Positions 10,896-19,305 are shown, counted from the stretch's first letter. The stretch is 64,000 bases of DNA from Coriobacteriaceae bacterium AM100-PB1-1D-6A (GCA_027660625.1 JAQDNC010000008.1:39873-103872); one strand, 5' to 3'. Numbers and translations: made by a program. The notes: a model not told the origin generated them from the sequence alone.

Positions 10896-11435
10896 CTACT
10901 CGGCAGCAGCCTCAGTCTCGACCTCGGCGGTCTCGGCCTCGGCGACCTCAGCGGCCTCCTCGACCTCAGCCTCGGCAGCGAGCTCCTCGGCGGTAACGCC
11001 GACGAGAACGACAACCTCGGCCTTGATCTCGCGGTACAGCGAGATGGCAACGGTGTGGGCACCGGCAACCTTGATGGGCTTACCGAGCTCGACGCGCTTG
11101 CGGTCGATGTCCATACCGAGCTGAGCCTTGATGGCGTCAGCGATCATAGCGGCGGTAACGGAGCCAAAGAGGATGCCCTCGTCGCCGACCTTGACGTCAA
11201 CGGTGACCGTCTTGCCCTCGAAGGCAGCCTTGGTCTCGTTGGCGGTAGCCAGACGGATGGCCTCGCGCTTGGCGATGTTGTTGCGACGCTCGTCAAGCTG
11301 CTTGAGGTTGCCCTTGGTGGCGGCAACAGCGAGCTTCTTGGGGAACAGGAAGTTCTCAGCGTAACCCTGAGCGACCTCTACGACGTCACCCTCGCCGCCC
11401 TTGCCCTTGATCTCATCGAGAAGAATAACCTTCAT
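10896..11435 (-). CDS. rplI: 50S ribosomal protein L9
   Basis: Binds 23S rRNA at the base of the L1 stalk. The N-terminal domain (MKVILLDEIKGKGGEGDVVEV, then GYAENFLFPKKLA) is diagnostic. At 179 residues it is about 30 longer than usual, owing to an acidic Ala/Glu-rich tail (EEAAEVAEAETAEVETEAAA). The tail's codons are GC-rich and repetitive; its role is unknown. Last gene of the rpsF-ssb-rpsR-rplI operon. Confidence 0.97.
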   Translation of the reverse strand: MKVILLDEIKGKGGEGDVVEVAQGYAENFLFPKKLAVAATKGNLKQLDERRNNIAKREAIRLATANETKAAFEGKTVTVDVKVGDEGILFGSVTAAMIADAIKAQLGMDIDRKRVELGKPIKVAGAHTVAISLYREIKAEVVVLVGVTAEELAAEAEVEEAAEVAEAETAEVETEAAAE

Positions 11436-11450
11436 GATGCGTCTCCCTTC

Positions 11451-11717
11451 TTAGCCGCGGTCGCGGTTGCCACGAGAGGAAACCACGGGGACGGTGTACG
11501 GCAGGAGAGCCATCTCGCGGGCGCGCTTGATGGCGTTGGCGATGTCATGCTGATGCTGCGTGCAAGCGCCAGTGACGCGACGGGGCTTGATCTTGCCACG
11601 GTCGGTCATGTACTTACGGAGAAGCTGAGTGTCCTTATAGTCGATGAACTCAGTGTTCTCCTTGCAGAACTGGCAGTACTTACGACGCGGCTGACGTGCA
11701 GAAAAATCATTAGCCAT
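11451..11717 (-). CDS. rpsR: 30S ribosomal protein S18 (cysteine-containing form)
   Basis: S18 partners S6 on the 30S platform. The 88-residue product starts at ATG 11717 (MANDFSARQ), with AAAGG upstream; an upstream in-frame start at 11768 would add residues outside the family. It keeps Cys pairs in YCQFC and a further Cys and His in GACTQHQH, pointing to the zinc-binding type of S18. rplI follows after 15 bp. Confidence 0.96.
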   Translation of the reverse strand: MANDFSARQPRRKYCQFCKENTEFIDYKDTQLLRKYMTDRGKIKPRRVTGACTQHQHDIANAIKRAREMALLPYTVPVVSSRGNRDRG

Positions 11718-11789
11718 GTCAAAATACCTTTCGTTTGGCAACTTCGGCGAACCGAAGCCGCCTCTCACTCAAAAATAGGTGAACAACCC

Positions 11790-12242
11790 TTAGAACGGGA
11801 TGTCCTCATCGTAGACGTCGACCGCGGGCGGCGTGGCCACCGGTGCGGCAGGACGTGCTGCGGGCGCGGGAGCTGCGGGGGCGTAACCGCCCTGATCGTA
11901 GCCACCCTGGCCACCACGGGAGCTCATAAACTCGATTTCATCGACGATGACCTCAAGCTTGCTCCTGCGCTGGCCGTCGCGCTCCCAAGAGCTGTAGCGC
12001 AGCTTGCCCTCGATCGCGACCTTGTTTCCCTTTGCCAGGAAACGGCTCACGGCCTCGGCGCGGGTGCCGAACATAGTGCAGTCGACAAAGTTGGGATAGT
12101 CCTCCCACTCGCCAGTCTGCGCGTTGCGGCGACGATCGTTCACGGCGACGCCAAAGGACAGAACCTGGGTTCCGCCGGCGGTGGCGCGCAGCTCGGGATC
12201 GCGGGTGAGATTACCGGTGATGTTCACTCGATTGATGCTCAT
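11790..12242 (-). CDS. ssb: Single-stranded DNA-binding protein
   Basis: Coats single-stranded DNA during replication and repair. The OB fold occupies residues 1-110 (MSINRVNITGNLTRDPELR; FVDCTMFGTRAEAVSRFLAKG), followed by a Gly/Pro/Ala-rich flexible linker and the acidic tip DEDIPF that recruits partner proteins. 150 residues, usual size. It lies between rpsF and rpsR, the classic arrangement. Confidence 0.97.
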   Translation of the reverse strand: MSINRVNITGNLTRDPELRATAGGTQVLSFGVAVNDRRRNAQTGEWEDYPNFVDCTMFGTRAEAVSRFLAKGNKVAIEGKLRYSSWERDGQRRSKLEVIVDEIEFMSSRGGQGGYDQGGYAPAAPAPAARPAAPVATPPAVDVYDEDIPF

Positions 12243-12290
12243 AACTCACTACTTCCTCTTGGGGCACAAGCCCAGTCCAAAACGACAGTC

Positions 12291-12584
12291 TTACTCCTGG
12301 TCGTCGCGACGGACGATCATGTGGCGGACCACAGCGTCGGTGATGCGCAGGACGCGATCAAGCTCGGCGATCTGGGTAGGATCTGCGTGGAAGTTGATGA
12401 GGGTGTAGTCACCATCGGTGAGGTCGTTGATCTCGTAGGCGAGCTTGCGCTTGCCCCACTCGTCAACGGAGTCGACCTTGCCAGCGCCCTCAGCGATCGT
12501 GGTATCGATACGCTTCATAACAGCGAGACGAGTCTCGGGGTCGAGCGACGGGTCAACAAAGAACAGCAGTTCATAAGCCTTCAT
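12291..12584 (-). CDS. rpsF: 30S ribosomal protein S6
   Basis: Platform protein of the 30S subunit that binds S18. 97 residues starting MKAYELLFFVDPSLDPE at ATG 12584, which follows a strong GAGGAGGTGA; an in-frame start 7 codons upstream would overlap that site. First gene of the rpsF-ssb-rpsR-rplI operon. Promoter and leader are described separately. Confidence 0.97.
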   Translation of the reverse strand: MKAYELLFFVDPSLDPETRLAVMKRIDTTIAEGAGKVDSVDEWGKRKLAYEINDLTDGDYTLINFHADPTQIAELDRVLRITDAVVRHMIVRRDDQE

Positions 12585-12610
12585 ATTGTCACCTCCTCTG
12601 GGCAAATGTG

Positions 12611-12684
12611 GCTTCAGGTCGTGAAGGTGCGCCTGAAGCAGGAAAAGACTTGGTAATAATATCTTTCAACCTCCCAGGCTGCAA
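12611..12684 (-). promoter_or_regulatory. Promoter and leader hairpin of the rpsF operon
   Basis: On the minus strand TTGCAG (12679-12684) and TATTAT (12656-12661) are 17 bp apart, a good sigma-A promoter. Between it and rpsF the leader can form a hairpin, CCTGAAGC/GCTTCAGG arms at 12632-12639 and 12611-12618 with a 13-nt loop. In many bacteria the S6:S18 complex represses its own mRNA through a leader hairpin; this element sits in the right place, but I cannot confirm the known motif. From 12685 to 13045 I see no supportable gene or signal. Confidence 0.55.
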
Positions 12685-13045
12685 GAATATGCAGCTACAA
12701 CCTCATGACCTCCACATATACCCATGCTTACACGGCACTTCTCGCGTATTCCAACCAAATGCTGACCAAGAGCTTGACGAATTCGATAGCAAGATACGCT
12801 GCGGCGAGGACAACCTGAGTCAAACCGCAGGTCGCCGATTGCAGGGTTGTGGTCGCGAAATGCATACCACCGGTTCGATCGATTGCCTCAAAATTTTTAA
12901 ATTCGCTGCCACGTCATTCATGAATACCTATTTTGAACAGATCATCGAGCGGGATCTGGCTGGTCAGGATGCTTTTTTAGTACTCATCTGGCACATGCCG
13001 GATACGGGTGCGGAGCGAGCGCTTTAAAAAATGCCAAGTTTTCTG

Positions 13046-13074
13046 TTTGCACTTTTCGATTCCTCGTGTATACT
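13046..13074 (+). promoter_or_regulatory. Promoter of tRNA-Ser(GGA)
   Basis: TTTGCA and TATACT separated by 17 bp, ending 16 bp before the tRNA 5' end. Confidence 0.75.
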
Positions 13075-13090
13075 GACTTTCGCATTTAAC

Positions 13091-13181
13091 GGAGAGTTGT
13101 CCGAGTGGCCGAAGGAGCACGATTGGAAATCGTGTAGGCGTCAAAAGCGTCTCCAGGGTTCAAATCCCTGACTCTCCGCCA
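13091..13181 (+). tRNA. tRNA-Ser (anticodon GGA), CCA encoded
   Basis: Class II tRNA with 7-bp acceptor stem GGAGAGT/ACTCTCC, anticodon loop TTGGAAA, long variable arm (GGCGTCAAAAGCGTC) and T-loop TTCAAAT. Discriminator G and genomic CCA. It reads UCC and UCU codons. Preceded by its own promoter and followed by a terminator. Confidence 0.97.
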
Positions 13182-13190
13182 GTTAATTCC

Positions 13191-13220
13191 AAAGCAGGCC
13201 TTAGTGCCTGCTTTGTTTTT
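13191..13220 (+). terminator. Terminator between the two tRNA-Ser genes
   Basis: Stem AAAGCAGGC / GCCTGCTTT with a 6-nt loop, then GTTTTT. Confidence 0.85.
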
Positions 13221-13229
13221 ACCCCACGC

Positions 13230-13320
13230 GGAGGGGTGGCAGAGTGGTTGAATGCGGCGGTCTCGAAAACCGTTTGGCCTGTATAAGGTCACGAGGGTTC
13301 GAATCCCTCCTCCTCCGCCA
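13230..13320 (+). tRNA. tRNA-Ser (anticodon CGA), CCA encoded
   Basis: Class II tRNA with acceptor stem GGAGGGG paired to the 3' CTCCTCC region, anticodon loop CTCGAAA, long variable arm and T-loop TTCGAAT, genomic CCA. It reads UCG. Its 3' end is partly repeated about 200 bp downstream (see repeat at 13393-13533). Confidence 0.95.
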
Positions 13321-13332
13321 TTTTGGTTGTGA

Positions 13333-13358
13333 AAGCTCCCAGGAATGGGAGCTTTTTT
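13333..13358 (+). terminator. Terminator after tRNA-Ser(CGA)
   Basis: Stem AAGCTCCC / GGGAGCTT with a 6-nt loop and a run of six T. Confidence 0.85.
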
Positions 13359-13392
13359 GTTTTGAGTCCCTAACAAGCAAATACGGCGAAGA

Positions 13393-13533
13393 AGGAGGGG
13401 TTCGAACCCGCCAGGGCGCAAAGCGTAAAGAAAACGCACCAGTGGCGCGTTTTTAGCGCAGCGCGGTCGGCGTAAGCCGACCGGATAAATTTTGAGCGCC
13501 GCTCAAAATTTAGACATCCCTCCTATTCAGCCA
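13393..13533 (+). repeat. Palindrome array with partial tRNA-Ser copies
   Basis: Begins with AGGAGGGGTTCGAACCC (13393-13409), which matches the reverse complement of the tRNA-Ser(CGA) T-arm at 16 of 17 bases. Then come short inverted repeats: GGTCGGC/GCCGACC around 13469-13486 and TAAATTTTGAGC/GCTCAAAATTTA at about 13487-13512. It ends with 13515-13533, which matches the last 19 bases of the tRNA at 15 positions. Same layout as the elements after tRNA-Gly and tRNA-Lys, but more worn. Confidence 0.6.
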
Positions 13534-13572
13534 CGTCCCCATCGCGTTCAGCATCAACCCAGATCCCCAAAC

Positions 13573-13629
13573 ATGTACATCACCCTCCAAAAACGATATT
13601 TTTCGACATCTTTGGAGGCTGATGTACAT
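13573..13629. repeat. 57-bp interrupted palindrome
   Basis: 19-bp arms (13573-13591 and 13611-13629) match at 18 of 19 bases: ATGTACATCACCCTCCAAA against the reverse complement of TTTGGAGGCTGATGTACAT, with a 19-nt loop. The hexamer ATGTAC recurs twice at about 13698-13710. It lies upstream of the YicG-type gene and could be an operator or the end of a lost element. Confidence 0.6.
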
Positions 13630-13748
13630 ACTTGAAACCTATGACCGCACCCAGTCCCGACCGTTTGCCGAGCAATAGGGTCGCAATCGGCGCCGAACAT
13701 GTACTATGTACGGGCATTGTCCAAACCCGTAACCCAAAGGACCCCATC

Positions 13749-14438
13749 TTGCCCGTCGTCGCCGCCATAACCGTTACCTCACATGCCTCGGATGCCATGG
13801 TCGCTATCCCATTTTGGCTTGAGATGTTCGCCGTTGTCGCGGCATCGATCTCAGGCGTTCTGGTTGCGCGCGAGCACAAGCTTGACCTGGTGGGCGCCGT
13901 CGCGCTCGCCGTGGTTTGCGGCTTGGGCGGCGGTCTTTTGCGCGACATGACACTCCAGGTCGGCAACGTCTACATCCTCAACCAGCCAATGGCGCTGCCG
14001 CTCTCCATCGCCACGGCGGCCATCATTTACATCTTCCCGGCAATCGTCGATAAGCCCGACAAACTCATCCCCCTGCTCGACATCATCTCGGTCGGCATCT
14101 ATGCGGCAACCGGCGCAGACAAGGCACTGGTCTACGGATTTGCACCCGTCGTTTGCATCATGATGGGCTTTTTCACCGCGGTGGGCGGCGGCATGCTGCG
14201 CGACGGCTTTATGGGCGTGGTTCCGGGCATTTTCCAACGCACCAACTTTTATGCCATCGCGGCCATCGCCGGATCGGCAAGCTATGTAAGCCTCGTCATG
14301 AGTGGCTTGGTCAGCAATGTCGCCGCGCTGGTCGTATGCGTTATCGTGACCATGGGTCTGCGCTGGCTCTCGCTGCGCTTTGACATCAAAAGCCCCACCG
14401 AAGAAGACATCGCGCACTTTTTACATCGCAAAAAGTAG
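13749..14438 (+). CDS. YicG-type (UPF0126/TRIC-like) membrane protein
   Basis: Seven-helix membrane protein with two related halves. Each half has the conserved glycine-rich, arginine-containing motif: GGLGGGLLRDM near residues 55-65 and AVGGGMLRDGFMG near 140-152. The family contains YicG and prokaryotic TRIC-like channels, proposed to carry cations or small metabolites such as glycine. I place the start at TTG 13749 with AAAGGA upstream, giving 229 residues; ATG at 13797 is an alternative, and the open frame back to 13632 would add residues outside the family. No partner gene next to it. Confidence 0.85.
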   Translation: MPVVAAITVTSHASDAMVAIPFWLEMFAVVAASISGVLVAREHKLDLVGAVALAVVCGLGGGLLRDMTLQVGNVYILNQPMALPLSIATAAIIYIFPAIVDKPDKLIPLLDIISVGIYAATGADKALVYGFAPVVCIMMGFFTAVGGGMLRDGFMGVVPGIFQRTNFYAIAAIAGSASYVSLVMSGLVSNVAALVVCVIVTMGLRWLSLRFDIKSPTEEDIAHFLHRKK

Positions 14439-14544
14439 ATAGCAAGGCACGACCTTTCGAAATGCAACCGAGAGGTTCTTTTAGAGCGCTCGCACGTTGG
14501 GTACCCTGTTAGATATATGCCGAGTATCTAACGAAGGATTCACT

Positions 14545-15690
14545 ATGCCTTGCAACCTAGAACCGTCGAACAAGCGCCGCAAAGCGCAGGCCCGCATCGC
14601 CCTCCTATTCGTACTGATTGCGCTTGCGCTGACCGTACTTCCCACGGCGTCGTTCGCCGGCACAGACACCGCGGGCAACGTACTCGCAACCGAAGCTGAC
14701 TCAAATCCGTCTGGCGTCGCGGGCGACCTGTACTGGGCTGGCCAAAGCCTTAACCTGGACGATGCCTCCATCGGCCGCGATATTATCGCGGCAGGCGACA
14801 GCCTATCGATTCGCGACTGCACCGTAGGCGGCGCCATTCGCCTGGCGGCGCGCACCATCGATATCTCCAAAACCGCAATCGATGGCAGCGTGACGGTAGC
14901 CGGTCAGCACGTCGTGCTCAACACCGGTAGCACCGCCAACTGTTTTTACGCGATGGGCGATACTGTTGCCCTGCGAGGCTCCACCAAGTCGGCAGCACTT
15001 GCAGGCGATACGGTGACCATCGACGGCACCGTCGAGGGCGATGTCGAGGTTTGGGCCGATAAGCTCGTCTTGGGCAAAAACGCCCGCATCACCGGCACCG
15101 TGAGCGCGCATGTTTCCGAGGACCCCGAGCGGGCCGAGGGCGCTCAGGTCGGAGCCCTCAAGATCGACCGTACCGAGAACGAGAACACCTCAACGATTAA
15201 CGACACCATCGGCGGCATCGTCGCCGCGGCGCTTTCCACTTGCTTTGTCGCGATCCTCCTCGAGCTCGTCTTTCCGCGCGCGACCGCCAGCGCCGCCGGC
15301 ATGCTTCGTCAACGACCTACCCCTCTGTGGGTGAGCGGTCTTTTGGGCACGGTGGCCGCCGTTCCCGCCGTCCTGTTACTCATCATCTCGATTGCAGGTC
15401 TGTCACTCGCCGGAGCTCTCATGTGCGCCGTGATCGGTATCGCTCTGGTCTCGGCGGCGTTTACGGGCACCGCGATCGCACGCATGATCGGACACAGCCA
15501 GAACCGCTACGCCATGGCCGCCGTGGGCGGTATCGCCGCGGGCGCACTCACGGCACTTCCCCTTATGGGCAGCTTTGTCAGCGGCGTAGCCTTCGTCTTT
15601 ACGCTCGGCTACGTCATCCAGATCATCTGGCGCAACGCCCGCCTCAAGCCGCAGCAGGCCGCCAATACTCCGGGCCTTCCTTCCGCCTAG
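14545..15690 (+). CDS. Exported bactofilin-like protein with C-terminal membrane helices
   Basis: A signal peptide (about residues 15-38, cleavage after ASFA) precedes a beta-helix-like region of repeats of the polymer-forming (bactofilin) type, roughly residues 60-190 (GRDIIAAGDSLSIRDCTVGGAIRLAARTI is one stretch in shorter form). Then come four hydrophobic helices between about 220 and 365. I start at ATG 14545 (MPCNLEPSNK), preceded by GAAGGA. 381 residues. This resembles polymer-forming proteins with membrane anchors; likely an envelope scaffold, but substrate and partners are unknown. Confidence 0.75.
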   Translation: MPCNLEPSNKRRKAQARIALLFVLIALALTVLPTASFAGTDTAGNVLATEADSNPSGVAGDLYWAGQSLNLDDASIGRDIIAAGDSLSIRDCTVGGAIRLAARTIDISKTAIDGSVTVAGQHVVLNTGSTANCFYAMGDTVALRGSTKSAALAGDTVTIDGTVEGDVEVWADKLVLGKNARITGTVSAHVSEDPERAEGAQVGALKIDRTENENTSTINDTIGGIVAAALSTCFVAILLELVFPRATASAAGMLRQRPTPLWVSGLLGTVAAVPAVLLLIISIAGLSLAGALMCAVIGIALVSAAFTGTAIARMIGHSQNRYAMAAVGGIAAGALTALPLMGSFVSGVAFVFTLGYVIQIIWRNARLKPQQAANTPGLPSA

Positions 15691-15696
15691 CCGTCA

Positions 15697-15731
15697 ACCA
15701 CCACAAAGGGGACAGACACCTTTGCGGTGGT
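15697..15731. repeat. Inverted repeat with the GGGGACAGACACC core
   Basis: Arms ACCACCACAAAGG and CCTTTGCGGTGGT match at 12 of 13 bases around GGACAGACA. The core closely resembles short repeats I recall near REP-type tyrosine transposases in many genomes; I see no such transposase here. It lies between converging genes and could also help end transcription of the bactofilin-like gene. Confidence 0.55.
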
Positions 15732-15758
15732 GCAGACCAACTCAATCCCTGTGCACCA

Positions 15759-15793
15759 AAAAGGGCACCGACCGCGATGGTCGGCGCCCTTTC
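15759..15793 (-). terminator. Terminator of typA
   Basis: On the minus strand GGGCGCCGACC pairs with GGTCGGTGCCC around a 5-nt loop, followed by TTTTT. Confidence 0.88.
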
Positions 15794-15819
15794 TTGTTAG
15801 TCGCTATAAAGCTCGGCGC

Positions 15820-17658
15820 TTATTTGTTGACCTGACCGGCGCGGACTGCGGCCTTCTTGCGGTCGGTAGCATTGAGCAGACGCTTGCGCAGGCGGATGTT
15901 CTTGGGAGTGATCTCCACCAGCTCGTCGTCGGCGATGTACTCCAGCGCCTCCTCCAGCGAGAAGGTGCGGGGCGGCACCAGCTGGACGGAGATATCGGAG
16001 GTCGAGGAACGCTGGTTGCCCAGGTTCTTGGTACGGGCGATGTTGACGACCATGTCGCCGGCCTTGCTGCGCTCGCCCACGATCATGCCCTCGTAGCATT
16101 CGGTACCCGGCTCAACAAACAGCTGGCCGCGCTCCTGCAGCGTGCCCAGAGCGTAGGCAACGGCTTTCTCGGTGGTCATGGAGATCATGGCGCCGTTCTG
16201 GCGGTTGCCGATCTCGCCGGCATAGGGGCCGTACTCCAGGAAGGTGTGGTAGAACACGCCCTCGCCGTGAGTGACGTTCATGATGCGGTTCTTAAGACCC
16301 ATGATGCCGCGGGTCGGGATCTTAAACTCGAGGTGCGTCACGATACCCGAGGTATCCATGCTCGTCATGATGCCGCCGGAGGTGCCGAAGACCTCAACGA
16401 CCTTGCCCGAATACTCGTCCGGGCACTCGACGACGGCCTGCTCGACGGGCTCCATCTTATTGCCGTTCTCGTCCTTCTTAAACAGAACGCGGGGACGGCC
16501 GACCTGGAACTCAAAGCCCTCGCGACGCATGGACTCCATCAGGACGGACAGGTGCAGAATGCCGCGGCCCGAGACCTCGACGCCGCTCTTGTCCTCGAGC
16601 TCCTCGATCTTCATGGTCACGTTGTTCTCGGCCTCGTTGAACAGGCGCTCCTTGAGCTGACGGGCACCCACGATGTCGCCGTCGCGGCCGACGAGCGGGG
16701 AGGTCGAAGCCTCAAAGACGATGGACAGGGTCGGCGGGTCGATCTCGATGGGTTCGAGCTCAACGGGGTTCTCGGGATCGGTGTAGACATCGCCGATATC
16801 GGTGCGGTCGATGCCCACGACGGCGGCGATATCACCGGCGCCGACTTCCTGGCACTCGGTGCGACCCAGGTAGTCGAAAGTAAAGAGCTGCTTGACGGTA
16901 GCGGTAGCGCTGGAACCGTCGTTCTTGACGACCAGGATCTGATCGCCCTGGTGAATGGTGCCGGAGTACACGCGACCGATACCGATGCGGCCAACGAAGT
17001 TGGAGTGGTCGATGGTCACACACTGCATGGCCAGCGGGGCGTTCTCGTCAACCTCGGGCGCGGGCATGTCGTCGATGATCATATCGAGCAGCGGATACAT
17101 GTCCATGTTGCCGTCGTTGGGGTCAAGGCGGGCAAAGCCATTCATGGCGCTGGCGTAGACCACGTGCTCCATGGCAAACTCAAGCTGGTCGTCGGTGGCG
17201 CCCAGGTCGGCCATCAGGTCCAGGCAGTCGTTGTAGGCCTTCTCGGGGTTGGCGCCCGGACGGTCGATCTTGTTGATGACGATCATGATCTTGAGGCCGG
17301 TGTCGATGGCGTGACGCAGCACGAAGCGGGTCTGGGGCATGGGGCCCTCAAAGGCATCGACCAGCAGCAGGGCGCCGTCGGCCATACGCAGCACGCGCTC
17401 GACCTCGCCGCCAAAGTCAGCGTGGCCCGGGGTGTCGATGACGTTGATCTTAACGTCCTTGTACTCGATAGAGATGTTCTTGGCGAGAATCGTAATGCCG
17501 CGCTCGCGCTCCTGGTCGTTAGAATCCAGGACGCGGTCCTCGACCTGCTGGTTGGCACGGAAGGCGTCCGTGGCACGCAGGAGCTTGTCGACCATCGTCG
17601 TCTTGCCGTGGTCGACGTGAGCGATGATGGCGATGTTCCTCAGATTGTCTACGCGCAT
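15820..17658 (-). CDS. typA: Translational GTPase TypA/BipA
   Basis: Ribosome-associated GTPase of the EF-G family, involved in ribosome assembly and stress growth. Domains in order: GTPase (G1 [10 protein letters not shown]3 [13 protein letters not shown]4 NKID), beta-barrel, two alpha/beta domains and the family-specific C-terminal domain (residues about 490-612). 612 residues, standard. It starts at ATG 17658. The terminator at 15759 follows. The gap 17659-17775 upstream separates it from the three small genes on the same strand. Confidence 0.96.
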   Translation of the reverse strand: MRVDNLRNIAIIAHVDHGKTTMVDKLLRATDAFRANQQVEDRVLDSNDQERERGITILAKNISIEYKDVKINVIDTPGHADFGGEVERVLRMADGALLLVDAFEGPMPQTRFVLRHAIDTGLKIMIVINKIDRPGANPEKAYNDCLDLMADLGATDDQLEFAMEHVVYASAMNGFARLDPNDGNMDMYPLLDMIIDDMPAPEVDENAPLAMQCVTIDHSNFVGRIGIGRVYSGTIHQGDQILVVKNDGSSATATVKQLFTFDYLGRTECQEVGAGDIAAVVGIDRTDIGDVYTDPENPVELEPIEIDPPTLSIVFEASTSPLVGRDGDIVGARQLKERLFNEAENNVTMKIEELEDKSGVEVSGRGILHLSVLMESMRREGFEFQVGRPRVLFKKDENGNKMEPVEQAVVECPDEYSGKVVEVFGTSGGIMTSMDTSGIVTHLEFKIPTRGIMGLKNRIMNVTHGEGVFYHTFLEYGPYAGEIGNRQNGAMISMTTEKAVAYALGTLQERGQLFVEPGTECYEGMIVGERSKAGDMVVNIARTKNLGNQRSSTSDISVQLVPPRTFSLEEALEYIADDELVEITPKNIRLRKRLLNATDRKKAAVRAGQVNK

Positions 17659-17775
17659 GTAGTTCCCCTATCTTCTATCTATATACAACCGGCACGCGTA
17701 TGCGACCCGCCCAGTAACACAACGCTCGGCGGGAATTTTGAGCCTTTTACCGAAAACTCGTTTATTTTAGCGATT

Positions 17776-18225
17776 TTAGATAAGAGGGGTTTCCTCGCCT
17801 GCAGGTTCAGGGTCGCTCCACATAAAACCATCGCCGGCGCCCACACCTTCGTACAGTACATATGCCGAAAAGCCGCTCTCGAGCGTCGTCTCAAAGAAAC
17901 TCACAAGCAGGGCGTCATGGTAGCCGCCATCAATTTCGACACAACCGGTGTAGCCGATGGCGTAACGGGCGATGCGACCCAGGCCCTCGTCCTTAAGGCC
18001 CATCTTGTGCTCGGAGATAAAGTTGGTGGCAGCCTCGAGGCATGCCTCCTCGCCGTCCTCGTCGAGTGCCGCCAGATAGCGGTTGGACGCGGCGTCTTCG
18101 ATCGCAACGACAACACCGGGGTTCTCACCAGCGGCCAGGTCGTCTAAAAATGCCCCGATGAGGTCGCACACCATGGCGTCGAGCTCGGCGGAGACGTTTC
18201 CGGCGTCCTGCATATCCTGTGCCAT
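17776..18225 (-). CDS. Conserved acidic protein of unknown function
   Basis: 149 residues, strongly acidic, no signal peptide or membrane helix, so probably cytoplasmic. I do not recognise a family. It starts at ATG 18225 and sits about 30 bp downstream of the small membrane protein gene on the same strand, so it probably belongs to the transcript headed by the bifunctional-nuclease-family gene. Codon use matches its neighbours, which supports a real gene. Confidence 0.7.
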   Translation of the reverse strand: MAQDMQDAGNVSAELDAMVCDLIGAFLDDLAAGENPGVVVAIEDAASNRYLAALDEDGEEACLEAATNFISEHKMGLKDEGLGRIARYAIGYTGCVEIDGGYHDALLVSFFETTLESGFSAYVLYEGVGAGDGFMWSDPEPAGEETPLI

Positions 18226-18255
18226 TTTTAGACCTTCCCATCGAGTCCGGCGTCG

Positions 18256-18645
18256 TTACATCTCTTGTGCCTCGGCAGCGATCTCGGCGGCGGCGTCGCG
18301 GGCGCGCATCATATCGGCGGCGCGCTTATCGAGTACCTTGATCTGGTTGGTCAGCATCACGGCATCGACCACGCCCCAGATGACCAAGCCCGTCGAAATC
18401 GAAAACCCAAGCGCACCAACTGTACCACGAAGGCGCGAGGAGATTGCCGCGACAAGTGCGGAGACGGCAACCATCTTGATAAAGGAGGCACGGCGCTCGC
18501 GAAGCGTACGGGCCTGCGTCACATAGGCGATGCGTGCGGCCTCGGATGCCTCCGAGCGCATCTGGGCCTCGCGGGCAATGGCGGCGGCTTCGGCTGAAAC
18601 GCCGCGACCCATCAGTGCACACTCCGTCTCATGGCTACTCGTCAT
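18256..18645 (-). CDS. Small membrane protein of unknown function
   Basis: 129 residues. The N-terminal 50 are helical and charged; two hydrophobic segments follow at about 55-68 and 76-100, the second ending in a short Lys/Arg-rich stretch and an Ala/Glu helix. The ATG at 18645 abuts the stop codon of the gene upstream (TAA followed directly by ATG), so the two are translationally coupled. No function can be assigned. Confidence 0.7.
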   Translation of the reverse strand: MTSSHETECALMGRGVSAEAAAIAREAQMRSEASEAARIAYVTQARTLRERRASFIKMVAVSALVAAISSRLRGTVGALGFSISTGLVIWGVVDAVMLTNQIKVLDKRAADMMRARDAAAEIAAEAQEM

Positions 18646-19146
18646 TTAAAAATCATCGGGCGAGAGCGTATGGACGAACTCGTCGAACTTCTCAAATTCC
18701 TGCTCGTCATCGACTTCCTCGGCAACCGGAGAGACGGTCCCCAGGCGGTTCATGATGTCGTCCTCAACAAACATGGGAGCATTGCTGCGCACGGCGAGGG
18801 CGATGGCATCGCTCGGACGCGCATCGATCCTATGCTCGTTGCTGTCGGCCAAAACAACGACCGTCGCATAGAACACGGGAGGCTCGGCACGGACAATCTC
18901 GATGCGCTCGAGTTTTGCATCCAGGGCATCAAGCGTGTCGAGCAGCAGGTCATGGGCGATCGGGCGCTCGGCACGACCGCTGTCGATACCGCGGCTAATA
19001 GCCGCAGCCTCAAACGAACCAGTTTGGATAGAAAGGGAGCGCAGCGGCGCAGGGGAGTCCGATTTGCTGCAGCGCTCGCGAAGTACGATAAGCGATGGCA
19101 CGGGACCGGCGGCCATGACGATGGTCTCTATGTCGACACGAACCAT
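18646..19146 (-). CDS. Bifunctional nuclease family (DUF151) protein
   Basis: Small protein of the BFN/DUF151 family, known in plants and bacteria as a putative nuclease linked to stress; biochemical role in bacteria is little studied. The family hallmark RPSDAIALAVRSNAPMFVED is clear near residues 113-132. I start at ATG 19146 (MVRVDIETIV), just after GGAGGTG; an upstream in-frame start at 19194 would add a run of arginines and is unlikely. 166 residues. First gene of a three-gene unit with the small membrane protein and the acidic protein. Confidence 0.85.
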   Translation of the reverse strand: MVRVDIETIVMAAGPVPSLIVLRERCSKSDSPAPLRSLSIQTGSFEAAAISRGIDSGRAERPIAHDLLLDTLDALDAKLERIEIVRAEPPVFYATVVVLADSNEHRIDARPSDAIALAVRSNAPMFVEDDIMNRLGTVSPVAEEVDDEQEFEKFDEFVHTLSPDDF

Positions 19147-19260
19147 GGAACACCTCCGGTACGTAGCGGTTAACACGCGGCGCCTTCGCCGCATTGAATA
19201 GCTATACTACCCAATCTTTCGCACAGCACACAAAACCAAAATGAGTTTTATCACACACAA

Positions 19261-19291
19261 GAAAAAAGCCCCGAGGCCATGCCTCGAGGCT
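19261..19291 (-). terminator. Terminator of the tRNA-Ile/Ala/Ile cluster
   Basis: Stem AGCCTCGAGGC / GCCCCGAGGC-type arms with a 3-nt loop, followed on the minus strand by six T. Confidence 0.85.
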
Positions 19292-19305
19292 CTTCACAGT
19301 TTTGA

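Noticed and set aside
12608..13027. Plus-strand open frame of 139 codons upstream of the tRNA-Ser genes
   Set aside because: It overlaps the rpsF leader and promoter, has no ribosome site, and its protein shows no recognisable composition or motif.
15727..18147. 806-codon plus-strand frame opposite typA and the acidic-protein gene
   Set aside because: Antisense shadow running through two clear genes and the typA terminator.
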